From: Cymodocea nodosa
Taxonomy: Eukaryota; Streptophyta; Magnoliopsida; Alismatales; Cymodoceaceae
DNA: 64,000 nucleotides
Reading direction: 5' to 3'
Assembly: GCA_036874045.1 (NCBI GenBank)
Contig: CM072338.1
Span: 16,514,501 to 16,578,500, forward strand
Shown here: one piece after another, positions 25,700 through 39,000 of the stretch
Numbering within the stretch: the first letter of the stretch is position 1
How the letters are laid out: every line of letters begins with the position of its first letter
Program-made: the position numbers and the translations under genes
The notes under the pieces: generated by a model
Database searches by the model: none
The model's input: the letters and a program-made list of their open reading frames with translations, nothing else
Told to the model about the DNA's origin: nothing

Positions 25700-27600
25700 T
25701 TATTTTTAAGGGGAATAGAACGTAATAAATCAAAGTTTTATAAAAATTATCACTACAAATTTTTCCTCTAACCCTTGATTATGGTCCTTCTATTGTATGT
25801 TGGTTTCATTGTTATTTTAATTTTGAACTTATGATAGACTAACTTGCTAGGTTTTTGCTTATGTGTTGCTGTTGTTATCTTTTTTTAGGATACCCGGTAC
25901 ACTCCCAAGGAGAGTGTGAGCAGGACAGGTCATATAAGTCACCATTTTGATTGTTGTGGTAGGTATTTTTAAAAGTTAAACAAGATGAAATACGTGATTT
26001 ATACCTTATTTTTGTGTAATTTTGACTAAGGTTAAATTGTAATGTTTTTTCATTGTAAATATTAGTCTATGATACTTTAGTTTTTCTTTTCTTTTTTACC
26101 TGTTATTATATCTCTTTAATAAATATCAGTCTTGTAATGTTAAAGAATAGAGTTTTTCATACACCTTTATTTTTATTTAAGTATAATTTCTTCTCATTAA
26201 TATTACGATGATTGTTATTTCCTCTTTTAGAGCATGACATGTGGCATGTAGAGCATCACGTAGGGTACGTGTGGGAGATCCAATGTGCTATTTGGTTGGG
26301 TGCTCATGTGCACTGTAGTGAGGAAGAGGAAGAAGGGAGGATAGTGTAAGGGCGTGATTTTGGGCCTTTTACACTTAGGCTATTAGGGTAAGTTTTTCTA
26401 TCATTACGTCTAATAAAATAGAAATGTAAGGATTTTTGCATGATTATTATGATTTATACATCATTTGTGAGATATTTTGCATGTATATTGATGATTAGCC
26501 TTGATATTAGAACATGTGCATATATGATGATTAGTGCATATGTATGTTGGTTATGGCACATTTATGTTTATTTCATGGATATCATGATTGTTGCATGTAC
26601 GTGTTGATTTATGCATAAAAATCATAGTTATGACATACATTGTTGACGAAAGCTATGTGTGACTTGGTATTGTTGAAATGTTCCATATTTCATGCATTTT
26701 AAGAAGGTTTGTGGCATTTATATAGGCATTTGATTATGAGCATGGAAGGCTTGTTCATGATGTATGTATTGCATTGGTTAGAAATGACATTATTGTTGGT
26801 TATGCTTAATAATGATAACTTGGGGCTTATGATGGTATTTTGTAAATGATTGATAATTGGTTTACCTACGTGATTTGACTATAGAAGACTAATATTATAG
26901 TATTATATACACAATTGAGATAGAATACACTTAGACTTCGTCTCAAGGTTAAAATATCCATATGTTCCAATCATAAGGTGATATGTAGCTTTTCGATCTT
27001 ATCATATGTGGTAAAATGTGACTGTAACTAGATATGGTTTACATTTATATGTATAGGATAATGGTTGTATAACTCAAGTTTATTATTGTGTATTTGCATT
27101 TCTTATGTTATTTTTAGACTTATGATAAATTAACTTATCAGACTTTAGTTTACACCTATGGTTTACAGTTTTTAAGTTATTCTATAAACTCTTTAAGTTA
27201 GGTGTGAGTAAGAGAAGACATACTAGTTGCTTGTTTTGTTGTCAAGTTACGGTAGCTCTTTGAGATGTTTTTGGATGATATATGTAGTGTGTTCACCTTG
27301 AGATATACTTTGGGTTCTTAGCCACACCTTGATATTTTGAGATCTTATGATGAACATGTACTCATAATTGATTTGGTAGGTTGTATGTATGTTTGATGAA
27401 TTTCATTATTGTGGATTTCCCTTGTGATATTTTACTCTTGTATTCATTGGATTTTTGGTGATATAGCCTATTTTTAGTAGATACTTAGCTTTGTAATATT
27501 AGGAAAGAAAAGTTTTTCATGTGTCTTTATTCTCTTAAACATGATTTTTTTTTCTTTAATATTATAGTAATTGTCATTCTTTTCTTGAAGACATGATAAA
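25700..27600 (+). repeat. 3' LTR-like region of the gypsy fossil, internally duplicated
   Basis: The region follows directly after the end of pol. Within it, 25,800-26,240 and 27,100-27,598 resemble each other: both hold GACTTATGATA followed by AACTTAT/GC-type text, and later a TTTTTCAT(A/G) stretch followed by an ATTGTCATT-like stretch. Either one long LTR holds an internal duplication or two LTR copies overlap. Boundaries are not resolved. Confidence 0.4.
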
Positions 27601-28205
27601 AAGAGGGAAAGTCATGACTATTGTCCTATACATGCGTCTAAACTTAACCCATAGAAAGAAGTAACTCCTTTCTCTTGGACCCTAAGATTTTGTAACTAAT
27701 TATTTGTTCCTGTTCATGGTTTGGGTCTCTCTTTCTATACAATTTAATTAATTCAAGGTTAAGTTTAACTATGAGAGGAAAAATAGAGACTCCTAATGAA
27801 CTTATTTTGCATTGTGTGCAAGAAGAAGAGAGACTAGGGAGAAGATAGAGTGCTCACTTAGCTTTCCCGTCCAATGGCAAAAGAAGCTAAAAGAGACCTC
27901 CAATTAATTTTCATTGACATAGAGAAAAGGTATTTAAAAACCTATTGCATGAGGTATCAGAAAGAAAAGAAACACTTATAAATGATACTGATATTACAAA
28001 GTATACGTACAAAGTGGTCACTCGTATTCAAATTATAAGATGAGAAATTGAAGCATTTTTAACAGATATTGGTTTACGTGAAGAATTTTCTTCAAATCTA
28101 TTTATCTTAATTATGGATGAAATAATTTAAAAATATTTTTATATATACCATTCACTTATGATATTCTTTTTATTGAAGAAGATAAGATGAAAATTAGTTA
28201 CAAAT

Positions 28206-28852
28206 TAAGAGATGTTTGTATATTGAAAAATGGTGGAAAGAAAATGATAGAATATTATAAAAAACAATGGAAAGAAAAATAATAGAAAGTCAGTCGAAAA
28301 TCAATATATTTGTACATAGAACAAAAAATGATAGAATTTGAAATACATGTGTTTGTACATAGAATAGAAAATGACGAAAAATTATAGAATATAAAATATA
28401 TTTATTTATTTATATAATTAAAAATATTGAAATTAATAAATTAAATATTTTTTGTATTTATCTTCAAAATAGAGAATAATAAAATTTGTCATAGATAATA
28501 TAAGATAGAGTCATTTGTAATAATAATTATAATATAAAATACATTTTACATATCTTTTATAATATCAATTCTCATATGCTAAGGATATAAATAATTTCTA
28601 TATCAAAATTATATGTTGTTAATATATTCTATGATAATTTACATTTTCTTTTCCTTTATTTTTTATTAGTTTTGGAGACCAAAAAGTCAAAAAATAAAAG
28701 AAAATTTTTCTTATATACCAAGGAAAAACAACAGAAAATGATGAAAATTCATTTGACGTATAAATATCAAAAAGAAAAATAATAGAAAATTTTTCTATTA
28801 ATTTTCTTTTTAATATTTTCCACTATTTTTTAATTACACAAACAAACTCTTA
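28206..28852. mobile_element. TIR element (MITE-like, non-coding)
   Basis: The left end TAAGAGATGTTTGTATATTG and the reverse complement of the right end TAAGAGTTTGTTTGTGTAAT pair over about 35 bases (28206-28240 with 28818-28852). The similarity continues through AAAAAATGGTGGAAA versus AAAAAATAGTGGAAA. The interior repeats GTTTGTACATAGAA and AAAATGATAGAAT motifs. The flanks allow a TTA or TA target duplication, but this overlaps the terminus. No transposase is visible. Confidence 0.6.
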
Positions 28853-29800
28853 GAAATAAAGATAGTTCGGTGTTTTCATGACGCTGATGTAAATTAACCA
28901 TATTAGTCTCTCATCTTAGGAATGAATACAGTGCATATTTGCTTCTTCAAATGTTTGGATTTTATGCAATATCACGATTCTAATGTAATCAACATGTCAG
29001 AATCCTTCTCAAACGATACAATAATCATTGAAATAAAACTCAAATATATATTAGATTATATTATCAATTAACTACATAATTAATTTGTATTTTAAAAAAA
29101 TATATATTATTTGTAACCACATTTTATTCGTTTCTTTCTTTTTTGACAACGAGATGATAGATTAAATGAAAGTAAAATACCAATTATGTGACCACAATTA
29201 GTGAAGAGTTCAAAATACATTGATCGAGAGAACAAACAATAATATTAAGTAAAATGAAATTCAAGGTTAAGAAAGCAAAAGAAAGAGCAGATCAATTGTT
29301 TCCTTCCTCTTTTAAAGCATCCCTCTATTTTTTAAAGTAAATTGGTGAGATTCGAACTTATAACCTTTAAAGAATCTTAACATTATGTTATCAGTAATTT
29401 ACATTCAAACCGTTAATTAAAACATTATTTCAATCCTTAGCACAAAGTCTTCAGTATTAGTATTATCACGTTCCTAATGGTATTTACAGTAAAAGTCTAT
29501 TTTAGTTTAATTTCACATCATTAACAATATCTACTCTGGATCCTGCAATTAAAATTTTTAACAAAAAATTATGTTATCAAACATTAAGTTAATATTCTCA
29601 ATAAAGTGATAAACATAATTTATTTTTATTATTTTTAAAAATAAAAATAAAAAACTAGTTGGAAAATTTGTGTAATTTTTTTTTCAAAATAGTTGAAGTT
29701 TTTAGATTTTAAATGTGCGTTTTTTTTTTTTTTTTTTACTTTCTCAATGAAAATTACCTCTGCAACTTCCCTTTCCGAAATTATTTTTCCTCTTTATTTA
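28853..29800. other. AT-rich spacer upstream of the cap methyltransferase gene
   Basis: No coding region or clear repeat is visible. It ends in a poly-T run at about 29,720-29,739 just before the GC-richer leader of the downstream gene. Confidence 0.4.
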
Positions 29801-30051
29801 TAACGACCCCGTGCAGGCCACGCAACCCTTCACCGTCGGCTCCCTGCACTTCCCATCTCCTCCTCTCTTCTTGTTGTCATCCAAGAGCCATCTGTTGCTG
29901 AGAGCGGGGGTAAGCCGAAAAGCCCGATCGTTCTTCCCGAGACTTTAGGTTCCAATTCTGAATTGCTACTTTGCGTCACTGTTGTGCGGGAGAAAAGTCG
30001 CCAGAAAGGTGTGATCTTTGAGAGGGAAGGAGAAGAAGCAGCGGCAAAAGC

Positions 30052-33000
30052 ATGAAGAGAGGATACGAGGACTCGGCGTCCAATCCCTTTGAGCCGCCCT
30101 CGTCCAAGCATAGATTCTGCTCATACGGTAATCTCCGTAGATATCTGTACCGCCGTTTTTAGATGAAGGAAGCGACGGTCGAACTGTATAGTTGTTTTCT
30201 TAAGGATTTTGAATGCCTTTTTTTTTTCTCTTGGACCTGTTGTGTACGTTAAGATGGAATGCAGAACGAAGAAGATGAGGCAACTAAGAAGTATACACGG
30301 AAAGTCGCTGACCATTATAGTGCCAGGACGAACCAGACTTTGGAGGAGCGGGAGGCAAGCCCAATTATTCATCTAAAGAAGCTAAATAACTGGGTACGTT
30401 CAATGCGGTAGAAGTTACCGATAGATTTTGCTTTCGGTGGTATGGTACCTTTTTGGCAGTCAAATAGCTGTTAGGATGAAGTGCTGCTTAGCTAATTCTA
30501 TGTGGTAAGTAAATACTTCTTTTCACTTGCGAGAGAAAGAACTTTGCCTACCGTCGAATCTCAAAATGCTACAACTTAAACCAGAATTGAATTCCTAAAC
30601 AACTTTTTCTATTCATTGTGGATTCAACACCAGTTTGAAAAACTTACAACCTTGGGGTTGACAATCTACAACTTTTAGTTTTTGTTCTTCCCTTTCTCAA
30701 CCAAAGTTTGCAATTAGAAGATGAAGAAGGCGGTGAAGATAACAAGTAGATTTTGAAGAACGGATTTTTTTATAAGAGATGAATCCATGCAAAACTGTAT
30801 TTTCCAACTTGGTAATAAACTGGATTTCATCATACTTCTTGAGGCATCATGGTATTGGCCGACGGTGCTTAGGCACCATGTCACCATCATCATCATTTGT
30901 TTGTACACAAAATCATTTCTGAACAATAGATATCTGTAAATAACATCAAGAAATAAAAAAACACGTTATCACAACACCAACAACATAAACAAAATTTACA
31001 AACATGTCCAAAAACTTAACTAATTATCTAGATATAAATCATAATGATATCAATGGTAACAATAACAAGTTTTATCAGATAGATAAACGTAAAATAGTGA
31101 AAATCATGGACTCAATAATTATGTATAACATTCTTAAAAAGACAAATCATTAATTGAAATCGATTAATATTAACATTGTAATCAGAGAGTATATATACTT
31201 AACAAACTGAAATCAGAGGTTATTCTTGCTTAATATTTTTCTAATATGAGATTGAAACCATGAATGCAATTCTGACCGCAAACCAGACTGAAATCATGCA
31301 ATATTATGAAACTGTAATGAACAAACCATGATTCATGGATATTGTCAATGAAATACAAAATGAAAACTTAAACAATGATATAAAGGTGCTAAATAGCAAA
31401 TAGATGCAGAACATTACAAAATCAAACTGAAAATTATGTAGCATTATGAAATTACCGTGAAAAAGTCATGATTCATGGATATTCGCAACAAAATGCAAAA
31501 TAAACAGTACAGCAATATTATATGTATAAACATATTCAGTACTGAAATATATAAACATGATATTATATGTAACAATATCTTACCTTATTAGTAGTAATTG
31601 GACGAGAGGTTAGAGTTGCCTGTCAGAGGAGAAGGTCATGCTGCTGCTACATGTGCTATTGGGTATGGAGGAGCTGTTAGAGTTAAATAAACATGATAAT
31701 ATATGTAACAATTTCTTACTTTGTTGGTAGTAATTGAATGAGAGGTTGGATTAGTGTGTCCAAGGAGAAAAGCATGTTGAAAAAGCTTTCGTGATGCTGC
31801 TGGATTTGGAGAAGCTTTTAGAGTTCATTGGAAGATTCATTTCCAGTATTGAAGTCGCCAGAAGCAGCTGTTGGATGTTTTCTGGTTGCTGGTGAGAAGC
31901 CTGGTGGTTTTCTGAGGCTACTCAGACTAGTGGAAGAGGAATTGGAAGAATTAGAGAAGTAGGGTTGTTTTTCCCTACCTTTTCCCTTAAAAATAATGAA
32001 TATATGCTGGGTCCAATGTAGATCTGTTTGAGAATCCATATAAGAAATATAAAGCTAGGCATTGATTGTAATGCCTAGCACCCATATGGCACATCTAGGT
32101 GCCCGCATCAATTACCGTGGATTTCATAAATCCAGAAATAATACTTAAAATAAACCATAACGAGACCAAAATTCTTTACATCTTTCTCATCACATTGGCT
32201 AATAATGCCAAACAAAAATTTTAAATTCATGACAAGAAAAAAGAAGAATTAACAATCTAAACTAGTGCATATCTTTTCACATTGCATCCATCAATGATGA
32301 CAATTCATTGTTGCTTCTTCATGTGGCCCATGGGTGGAAGACGATGATGGATGTTGGGAAATCTGTTGCAAGCAAATGATGAAGAAGAAGAGAAGGTTGG
32401 AGGAGAATGTGTAGGTAGGACTTGTGGATGTGATGGATACTAGCAATGATGGTGGTGGTGTGGCATTGTGGCAATGATCAATAGAAGAGGTAGACTTAGT
32501 GATAACAATACCAGCAAAGGACATCAAGATGGGGATAGTGAATTCTGCAGGAGGGAGATTTATGAAGGGGCTTCAAAACATATAGAGAATATGGCATGGT
32601 GGAGTGGAAGAGGAAGGACGGAGAGGTAGGGCACTGGTTGCTGGAAATAGGCAAGGTGGTGAATGAAGGAGAGATGGAGAGGAATCCTAGATCTCAATAC
32701 TTGTTTTCACAATCTAAAGAGCTTTGTTTTAATTAAAGATGAACAGTTTTCTTATCGATAAAGTTTAAGATTTTGAGATTTGTTAGTCTTTTTGTGGTTA
32801 TAAACTTTTCAGATCACTTGTTGATTCCTTGACTACGATTTCATGAAATTCATTCTTTAATGTTTTCTTGAATTGCTAATTTACTTGTTTCTGTTGCAAA
32901 TCAAGTTAAAAATGTTTTTACTGTACTAGGTTGGCCCTTGAGTTTTATGCACTCTTGCAAGCTCTCTCTTTGTATTTGTTCCGTGTTGTTTGTGAACCAT

Positions 33001-36000
33001 TCCTTCCTCTCCATGATTGTGTTTGTTTCTTTCATGTGAGATGCAATGAATATAGGTTCTTCCATTTTTTGGGGTCTACCTGTTAACCTGATTGGCAGCC
33101 TAGTTTGAATGAAACTGCATATGTAACTATTGATTTTGTTGCAACAGATCAAAAGTGTTCTGATTCAGTTGTATGCTCATCAAGGAGATGCTGTTCTTGA
33201 TCTTGCTTGTGGGAAGGTTGACAATGTTTTGTTTTTCAATCATTTCTACTGTAGTATATTGATTTTTCAACTTTTGAATGATGAAATTGCTTATACATTT
33301 TTTTTTTTTTGCTTTGCTGTTTATAATTATTGCATTCCTGACATGGTTCCTTCACTTGTACATTTTTATGGTTTTGGTTTTTTGTTTCTATTTTTTGGTA
33401 AACCATTTGAAATTGTTTATTCTTATCTGAAGGGTGGTGACCTAATCAAATGGGACAAAGCAAAGATTGGATACTATGTGGGTGTAGACATAGCTGAAGG
33501 CTCGGTGAGTGTGTTTCCTGTACCTTTTGCATTTTACTTGGCACAAACAGTGTTTTGTTTAGAAAAGAACAAATTGGCATTGTATTCCTTAACTGCAAAA
33601 AATGATGAGTTTTACACTGCAACCATCATTTGGACTAAAAAAGGAGAAAGAAGTAAACTGAAAGTCCGAGCAAATTAATTTGCTGGAGCAATATGGCAAA
33701 GTAACAAGCATAGGCAACATTTTCATACTGTGTCGTAGACTTTTATCTATGTGCCTATCCATAGATGATATATTCAATTATTGTCACACGCTCATACTTT
33801 CTATTTAAGAAATTGAAAGCCCCATATAGGATTGATTGAGAGAGTATGATGGCTAGGTGCCATCTCTGCAATTTATCTTTCTAATACCCTTATGGGTTAT
33901 TCAAAATTTAGTTTGTTGTTTTCTTATTACCATTTTTCTCCTGCATGCAGCTACTTAGTAACTGAGTGGAGAAGGTATTTTGAGTGCATGATATGGCATT
34001 CCAGTGAAAAGTAACCTATAGATGACGTCAAAAGAAGCAAAAAATCTTGATACTCGTGTTACATTTACCATTTTAAACCAAATTATATTTTGTCTGATGT
34101 CTTATACAATATTTCTTTTTACCTTACAATGTCACCAGATAGAAGACTGTAGGACACGTTATAATGGTGATGCAGATCAAAATCCTCGAAGGAAGAAGTT
34201 CACATTTCCTGCACGTCTTATATGTGGAGATTGCTTTGAGGTAATATGTTATAATGGATTGTGGGATCTTGGCATGTATATTAGGGAGAGTTTGTACAAC
34301 TAGATATCAAAGGAAATCAATGAGAAGGAATATATTTTCCTTTTGACCAAGAAATAGGCTCAAAGTCATGGTGTTTGTGAATTGTACCTATTTTCATTGG
34401 AAATTGAATTTCTTTGGTTTCCTTCATAAGCTTTAAATGAGTTGTTTGCTTTTCCCATTCATTAATGTAGAATTTGAATAAAAAATATTTCTTTCTCCTT
34501 TCCATGCATGCATAAATACACTGTTGTTGTCGAATGGAAAATAAAATCCCCATGAACTTATTTTTCTTTGTTTTTCTTTTGACTGTATATTTTCCTTTGA
34601 TTTTCTTAGCACAAACAGCCACTCAATAATTTGGGAGAATTTCATTACACCAAATAATTATGCACATAATGAATTAGTTATTGCCATGCAGGTGAAAAGT
34701 ACAAATAGTCCCCGGAAGCTTCTGTTTCACCTTTATATGTTGATTTTTTTGTGCAACATGCTAATAGAATCATTAATTACTTCTATTCAATGTTACAGCT
34801 TCATAATAAATTCACAATTTATGTTGTCATTCTCCTTAGTATTGTTCTACAGTTAATGTCATTGTTCTGCATCTGATATTCAGGTTCGTTTGGATGAAGA
34901 ATTGCAGGATGATGCACCCTTTGACATTTGCAGCTGTCAGGTTAACACTTTTCTGTAATTGTCTAAATGTTTTGGTTTATTTTTATCTACAATCACTCTA
35001 TGTAGTTTTTCCATTTTAGTGAGAATCGTTGGTTCATTTGGCCTATTAATAAAAAACTCTATGGTGCCTACAATTTTATATAACTTTCTATTTTTCTTCA
35101 CAAAATCTTGTTTGGCATACCTTTCTATTTCAAGATCTCATATAGATGAGTTAAGGCCTTTTTATCATGATTTTGACATTTATGCTTCTATCTTACTGTA
35201 TGATTTTTATTTTATCTTTGACTATGAAAATGTTACCTTTGAAGAGAGGCATTGTTGTTACTCAATAATCTTTGTACAGCAGGGTAAGCTCAATAATCTT
35301 TGTTACTCAATAATTGTTGTTACCGTAGAACTATTATTTTAACACATTAATTAAGGATCTATACAGGGGTTCATTTTTTATGTCATTTTCTCTAACACTT
35401 GCCTCTATGTTAGAACCTCTAAGATGCGTAACTTGCAATAAACTCAAAAAGAGAAGTAAATCAACTGAAAAGTTATTGAGTGCCAAGTGAGGAATTCAAC
35501 CTTAATTTCATGTTAGACTTTGGTTTGATGATGTAAATGTGTTTTCCAATTCTTAGATGGACCCTATTCTTATATGGATCTTAGGATCCATTTAATCTTG
35601 TACATTTATGTAGGTGTTTAACCTAGATTAGTGTGAATGAAGTTTTCTCCTTCCTCTCCATCTTCTTCTCCAAACCCTAATTAACTTGGTATCAAAGCAA
35701 ATCCTTGATTAGGGCTTTTCTTCCTTTTCTCTCTCTCTCTCATTTGTAATTGAAGACCGGCAACCCCTTGACCACTGTTTGAGTTCTCTCGCATGCATAC
35801 GTGTCTGCATTTGCAGTCGTGTGATGTGATCTTCATTTGTGTAGTCATGGGTTGTGACTTCGTTTGTCCAAGTGCGATCGCCTGTCTATGCTCAGGAGAT
35901 GTGTAGGGCCTTGATGGCGTGTAGAGTGTTGTGTGAAGCTTTCATGCTCGGGTGCTATATCTATCCAATTGCGTGTGCTCTTCATGATGAGTTACTGGTT

Positions 36001-39000
36001 GACTTGTTTCCTATGATGACTCATTAGTAGCCTGGTTATTGGTTGGAGTCATATCGATGATTTTTTTGTTTGTCTAATAGTAGTCTTTCTAGCTTTTCCA
36101 ATAGTGGTATCACATTATGACCTCTTCATTAGAGAGATGTGGCAGTGACATACTCATCTGTAGTTGTCTTGGAATTTCAGAAAAATTAAATGGATCAAAC
36201 TATTTGCTTTGGGTGCAAAGCTTTAAGAGGATTATTGTTGCTCAATCTTCCTCCACCTGACATTAAAGTTAAAATATTTTTTTCAGGAGTCTCGCCTCAA
36301 TCTTCCTCCACCTAACATTAAAAGTGATCAATATAGAAATTAATATGCAAATGAGGTTGCTATTAGCTCATGGATACTTATCAGTATGGAGCCTCATGTT
36401 GCTCGTGGCATTTCCATGATGAAAACTACAAAGGAAATGCGTGACAACTTATGTTAGATGTATAGGCATGACAAAAATATTTTAAAGATTCTTTAGGTAT
36501 ATAAAGACTTATTTCAAACAAAGAAGGAAGATAGAAGTCCTCAAAAGCACTACAGCATAGTCAGAGGATTGATCAATGAACTAAACATATATCAACTTCC
36601 CACCTCTAACATTGCCACTTTCCAAAGATACTGTAAAGAACTTGCAATCACAATTTATCTAGTTTATATAGTCGTCGACCACAAGCTTCCACTACTGTCG
36701 TGCCATCCTCTACTCCTGATAGTGAGTTTGCCACCACCCAAGATGATCTTCCTATTACATTAAGAAAGAACACTCATTCTTGTACCCAATATCTCTTATC
36801 CAACGTTGTTTCCTATGCTAACATTTACCTTACCTTTTGCCATGTCTTAACCATCTCTACAAAGTCTTTACCTTCAGGACCTCAAGATACTCCCACCACT
36901 CCTCATTGGAAAGCCACCATGGATGATGAAATGCAAACTCTTCTCTCTCATGATACTTAGGGTATTGTACCTCACCCTGAAGGAACAAATGTTGTCACTT
37001 ATAAATGGGTTTACACTATTAAGTGTAAGTCTGATGGTAGTGTTGACAAATACAAAGTACGTTTGGTGGTTAAAGGCTTCTCTCAGGAATATGGAGTGGA
37101 TTACTCTGAAACTTTCTCTCTTGTGGTTCACCTTGATTTTATTTGGATGCTACTTTCTATGGTAGTAAATCAATCCTAACCACTTGTTCAACTTGTTAAG
37201 AATGTCTTCCTTTACGGTGATTTAGATGAAACTGTCTACATGAAACAACCTCTAGGTTATGTTGCTCAAAGGGATACACAACAAGTTTGTTTGCTTCACA
37301 AGACCATCTATGACCTTAAACAGAGTCCAAAAGCCTGGTTTAAGAAATTTTGCGTTGTGATACAAAGTGGTGGTTTTAACAATTGTTGTGTTGATCACTC
37401 TATCTTTGTTAAGAAAACTTCAAGAGGAATTGTCTTACTTGCAATTTATATAGATGATATACTTTTGACAGATAGTGATATGTTAGGCATTGATGAGACA
37501 AAGTGTTTCCTAAATAAACACTTTCCTACAAAAGACATGGTTAAACTGAGATATTTTCTAAGGATTGAAATGACCTATTTCAATGGAAGACTTTCTTTAT
37601 CTCAATGGAAGTACACTTTAGACTGTTAAAAGAAACTGGTCTTGAAGGATGTCAACTAGAGAGTATTTCCATGGAACAAAATCACTCATTTTATGATGAA
37701 AACACTCCATTATTTAAAAATCCAAGCAAATATAAACAACTTGTTGGTAAACTTATCTACTTGACAGTTAGCCAACTCGACATCACTTTTGCAATAAACT
37801 TGCTCAGTCAATTCATGCATGCCCCAAGACAAGAACACTAGTAAGGTGTTGTCTGTGTACTATCATACATCAAAAAGGTTCCAGGAAAGAACTTCTTTAT
37901 GAAAAATATGGACATCTACAAGTTACTAAATACTCAAATTCTGGATATGTTGGTGATAAGACTATGAGGAAGTCTACCTCTGGTTTTTTGACATATCTTG
38001 GTAGTAATCTTGTTGCATGGTGAAGCAAAAAGTAAAATGTAGTCTTTAAGGCTATGTTAAAGTTGAATACAAAAGCATGTCTCAAGCTACATTTGAAATG
38101 ATATAGTTGAAAGCTTTGTTGCAGAAACCTAGAATTGATATTTGTGAGTTCATACCAATGTTTTGTAACAATCAAGCTACTAATTACATTGCAAATAATC
38201 TCATCTTTCATGAATGAATCAAACACATTGACGTTGATTGTCATTTTATCTAAGATAATGTCTTGAAAAAAATCATATTCACTCTGTTCACATGATCCAA
38301 AAATCAATTGGCCAACATCCTTACCAAAGGACTTGGAATGAAAACCTTTGAAAATTTCTATAAGTTGAAACTTTTCAATATATATAGTTTAGCTTAAGGG
38401 AGAGTGTTAATGTGTTTTTCAGTTCTTAGATGAACCTTGTTCTTATATGGATCTTAGGATCCATTTAGTCTTGTACATTTATACAAGTGTTTAACCTAGA
38501 TTAGTGTGAATGAAGTTTTCTCCTTCCTCTCCATCTTCTTCTTCAAGCCCTAATTAACTGATGAAAAGAGAAAATATGTCAAACTTTGGTAGAAATTTCA
38601 ACTGAACTTTGATAAAATAATAGAAGTCCTTAAAAATGTTGAGAATATACACATTTAACCAAGAAATTTTAAGACAAAGTCATAAAAAAGATGCACATTT
38701 AGGAATAATCAAAAAATATTCTAGACATTTATGAAATTAAGAAACCATTATATTACCAAACTATAGTATTAGAGTACAATAAACTAATTATAAAACAAAG
38801 AAGCATATAGGATTTCATTGTTTGGATCTACTTAAAAATAAGTTGAAATAGAATAAACTAGCTTCAAATATACATAAAATAGTGAAAATATGATTTCTAA
38901 GCATTACAAATTCAAATCTAAACAAAAAATCAATTATACAATTAAATATATCTTACCTCTCATTAAAAATATGCTGAAATATAAGAAATCAGTAAAAGAA

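Larger units (their letters stand above)
21061..27600 (+). mobile_element. Ty3/gypsy chromovirus fossil, Tekay/Del-like
   Basis: The plus strand between about 22,850 and 25,680 carries, in order, gypsy protease-end text (MPVDREVEFD), reverse transcriptase ([17 protein letters not shown]), RNase H and integrase. The C-terminal tail includes DSSHILEQVSMLIHQDLTY and a region like the YPFLFED end of Tekay/Del polyproteins. Similar LTR-type sequences flank it at about 21,061-22,050 and within 25,700-27,600. The coding part is riddled with breaks, gag is not recognised, and the element is old. It fills the spacer between the glucosidase and cap-methyltransferase genes. Outer ends are approximate and no target duplication was found. 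Confidence 0.75.
35527..38564 (+). mobile_element. Ty1/copia retrotransposon fossil with LTRs and target duplication
   Basis: Direct LTRs of 155 bases (35532-35686 and 38405-38559) enclose gag-like text (about 36,120-36,640) and copia reverse transcriptase/RNase H (about 36,880-38,400) with QLVGKLIYL and LLAIYIDDILLT. The primer site TGGTATCAAAGC abuts the 5' LTR and a purine tract AGCTTAAGGGAGAG abuts the 3' LTR. GATGA flanks both ends (35527-35531, 38560-38564). At about 3.0 kb it is shorter than a full copia element and integrase is not seen. It is broken in several places. By eye the LTRs differ at about 12 of 155 sites, suggesting insertion a few million years ago under common plant rates. 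It lies in cap-methyltransferase intron 6, sense to the gene. Confidence 0.88.

Noticed and set aside
33130-33678. A 182-codon open frame on the plus strand
   Set aside because: It reads through cap-methyltransferase exon 3, the intron, and exon 4. The junctions AAG|GT and AG|GGTGGTGAC restore the known AdoMet motif, so it is unspliced intron.
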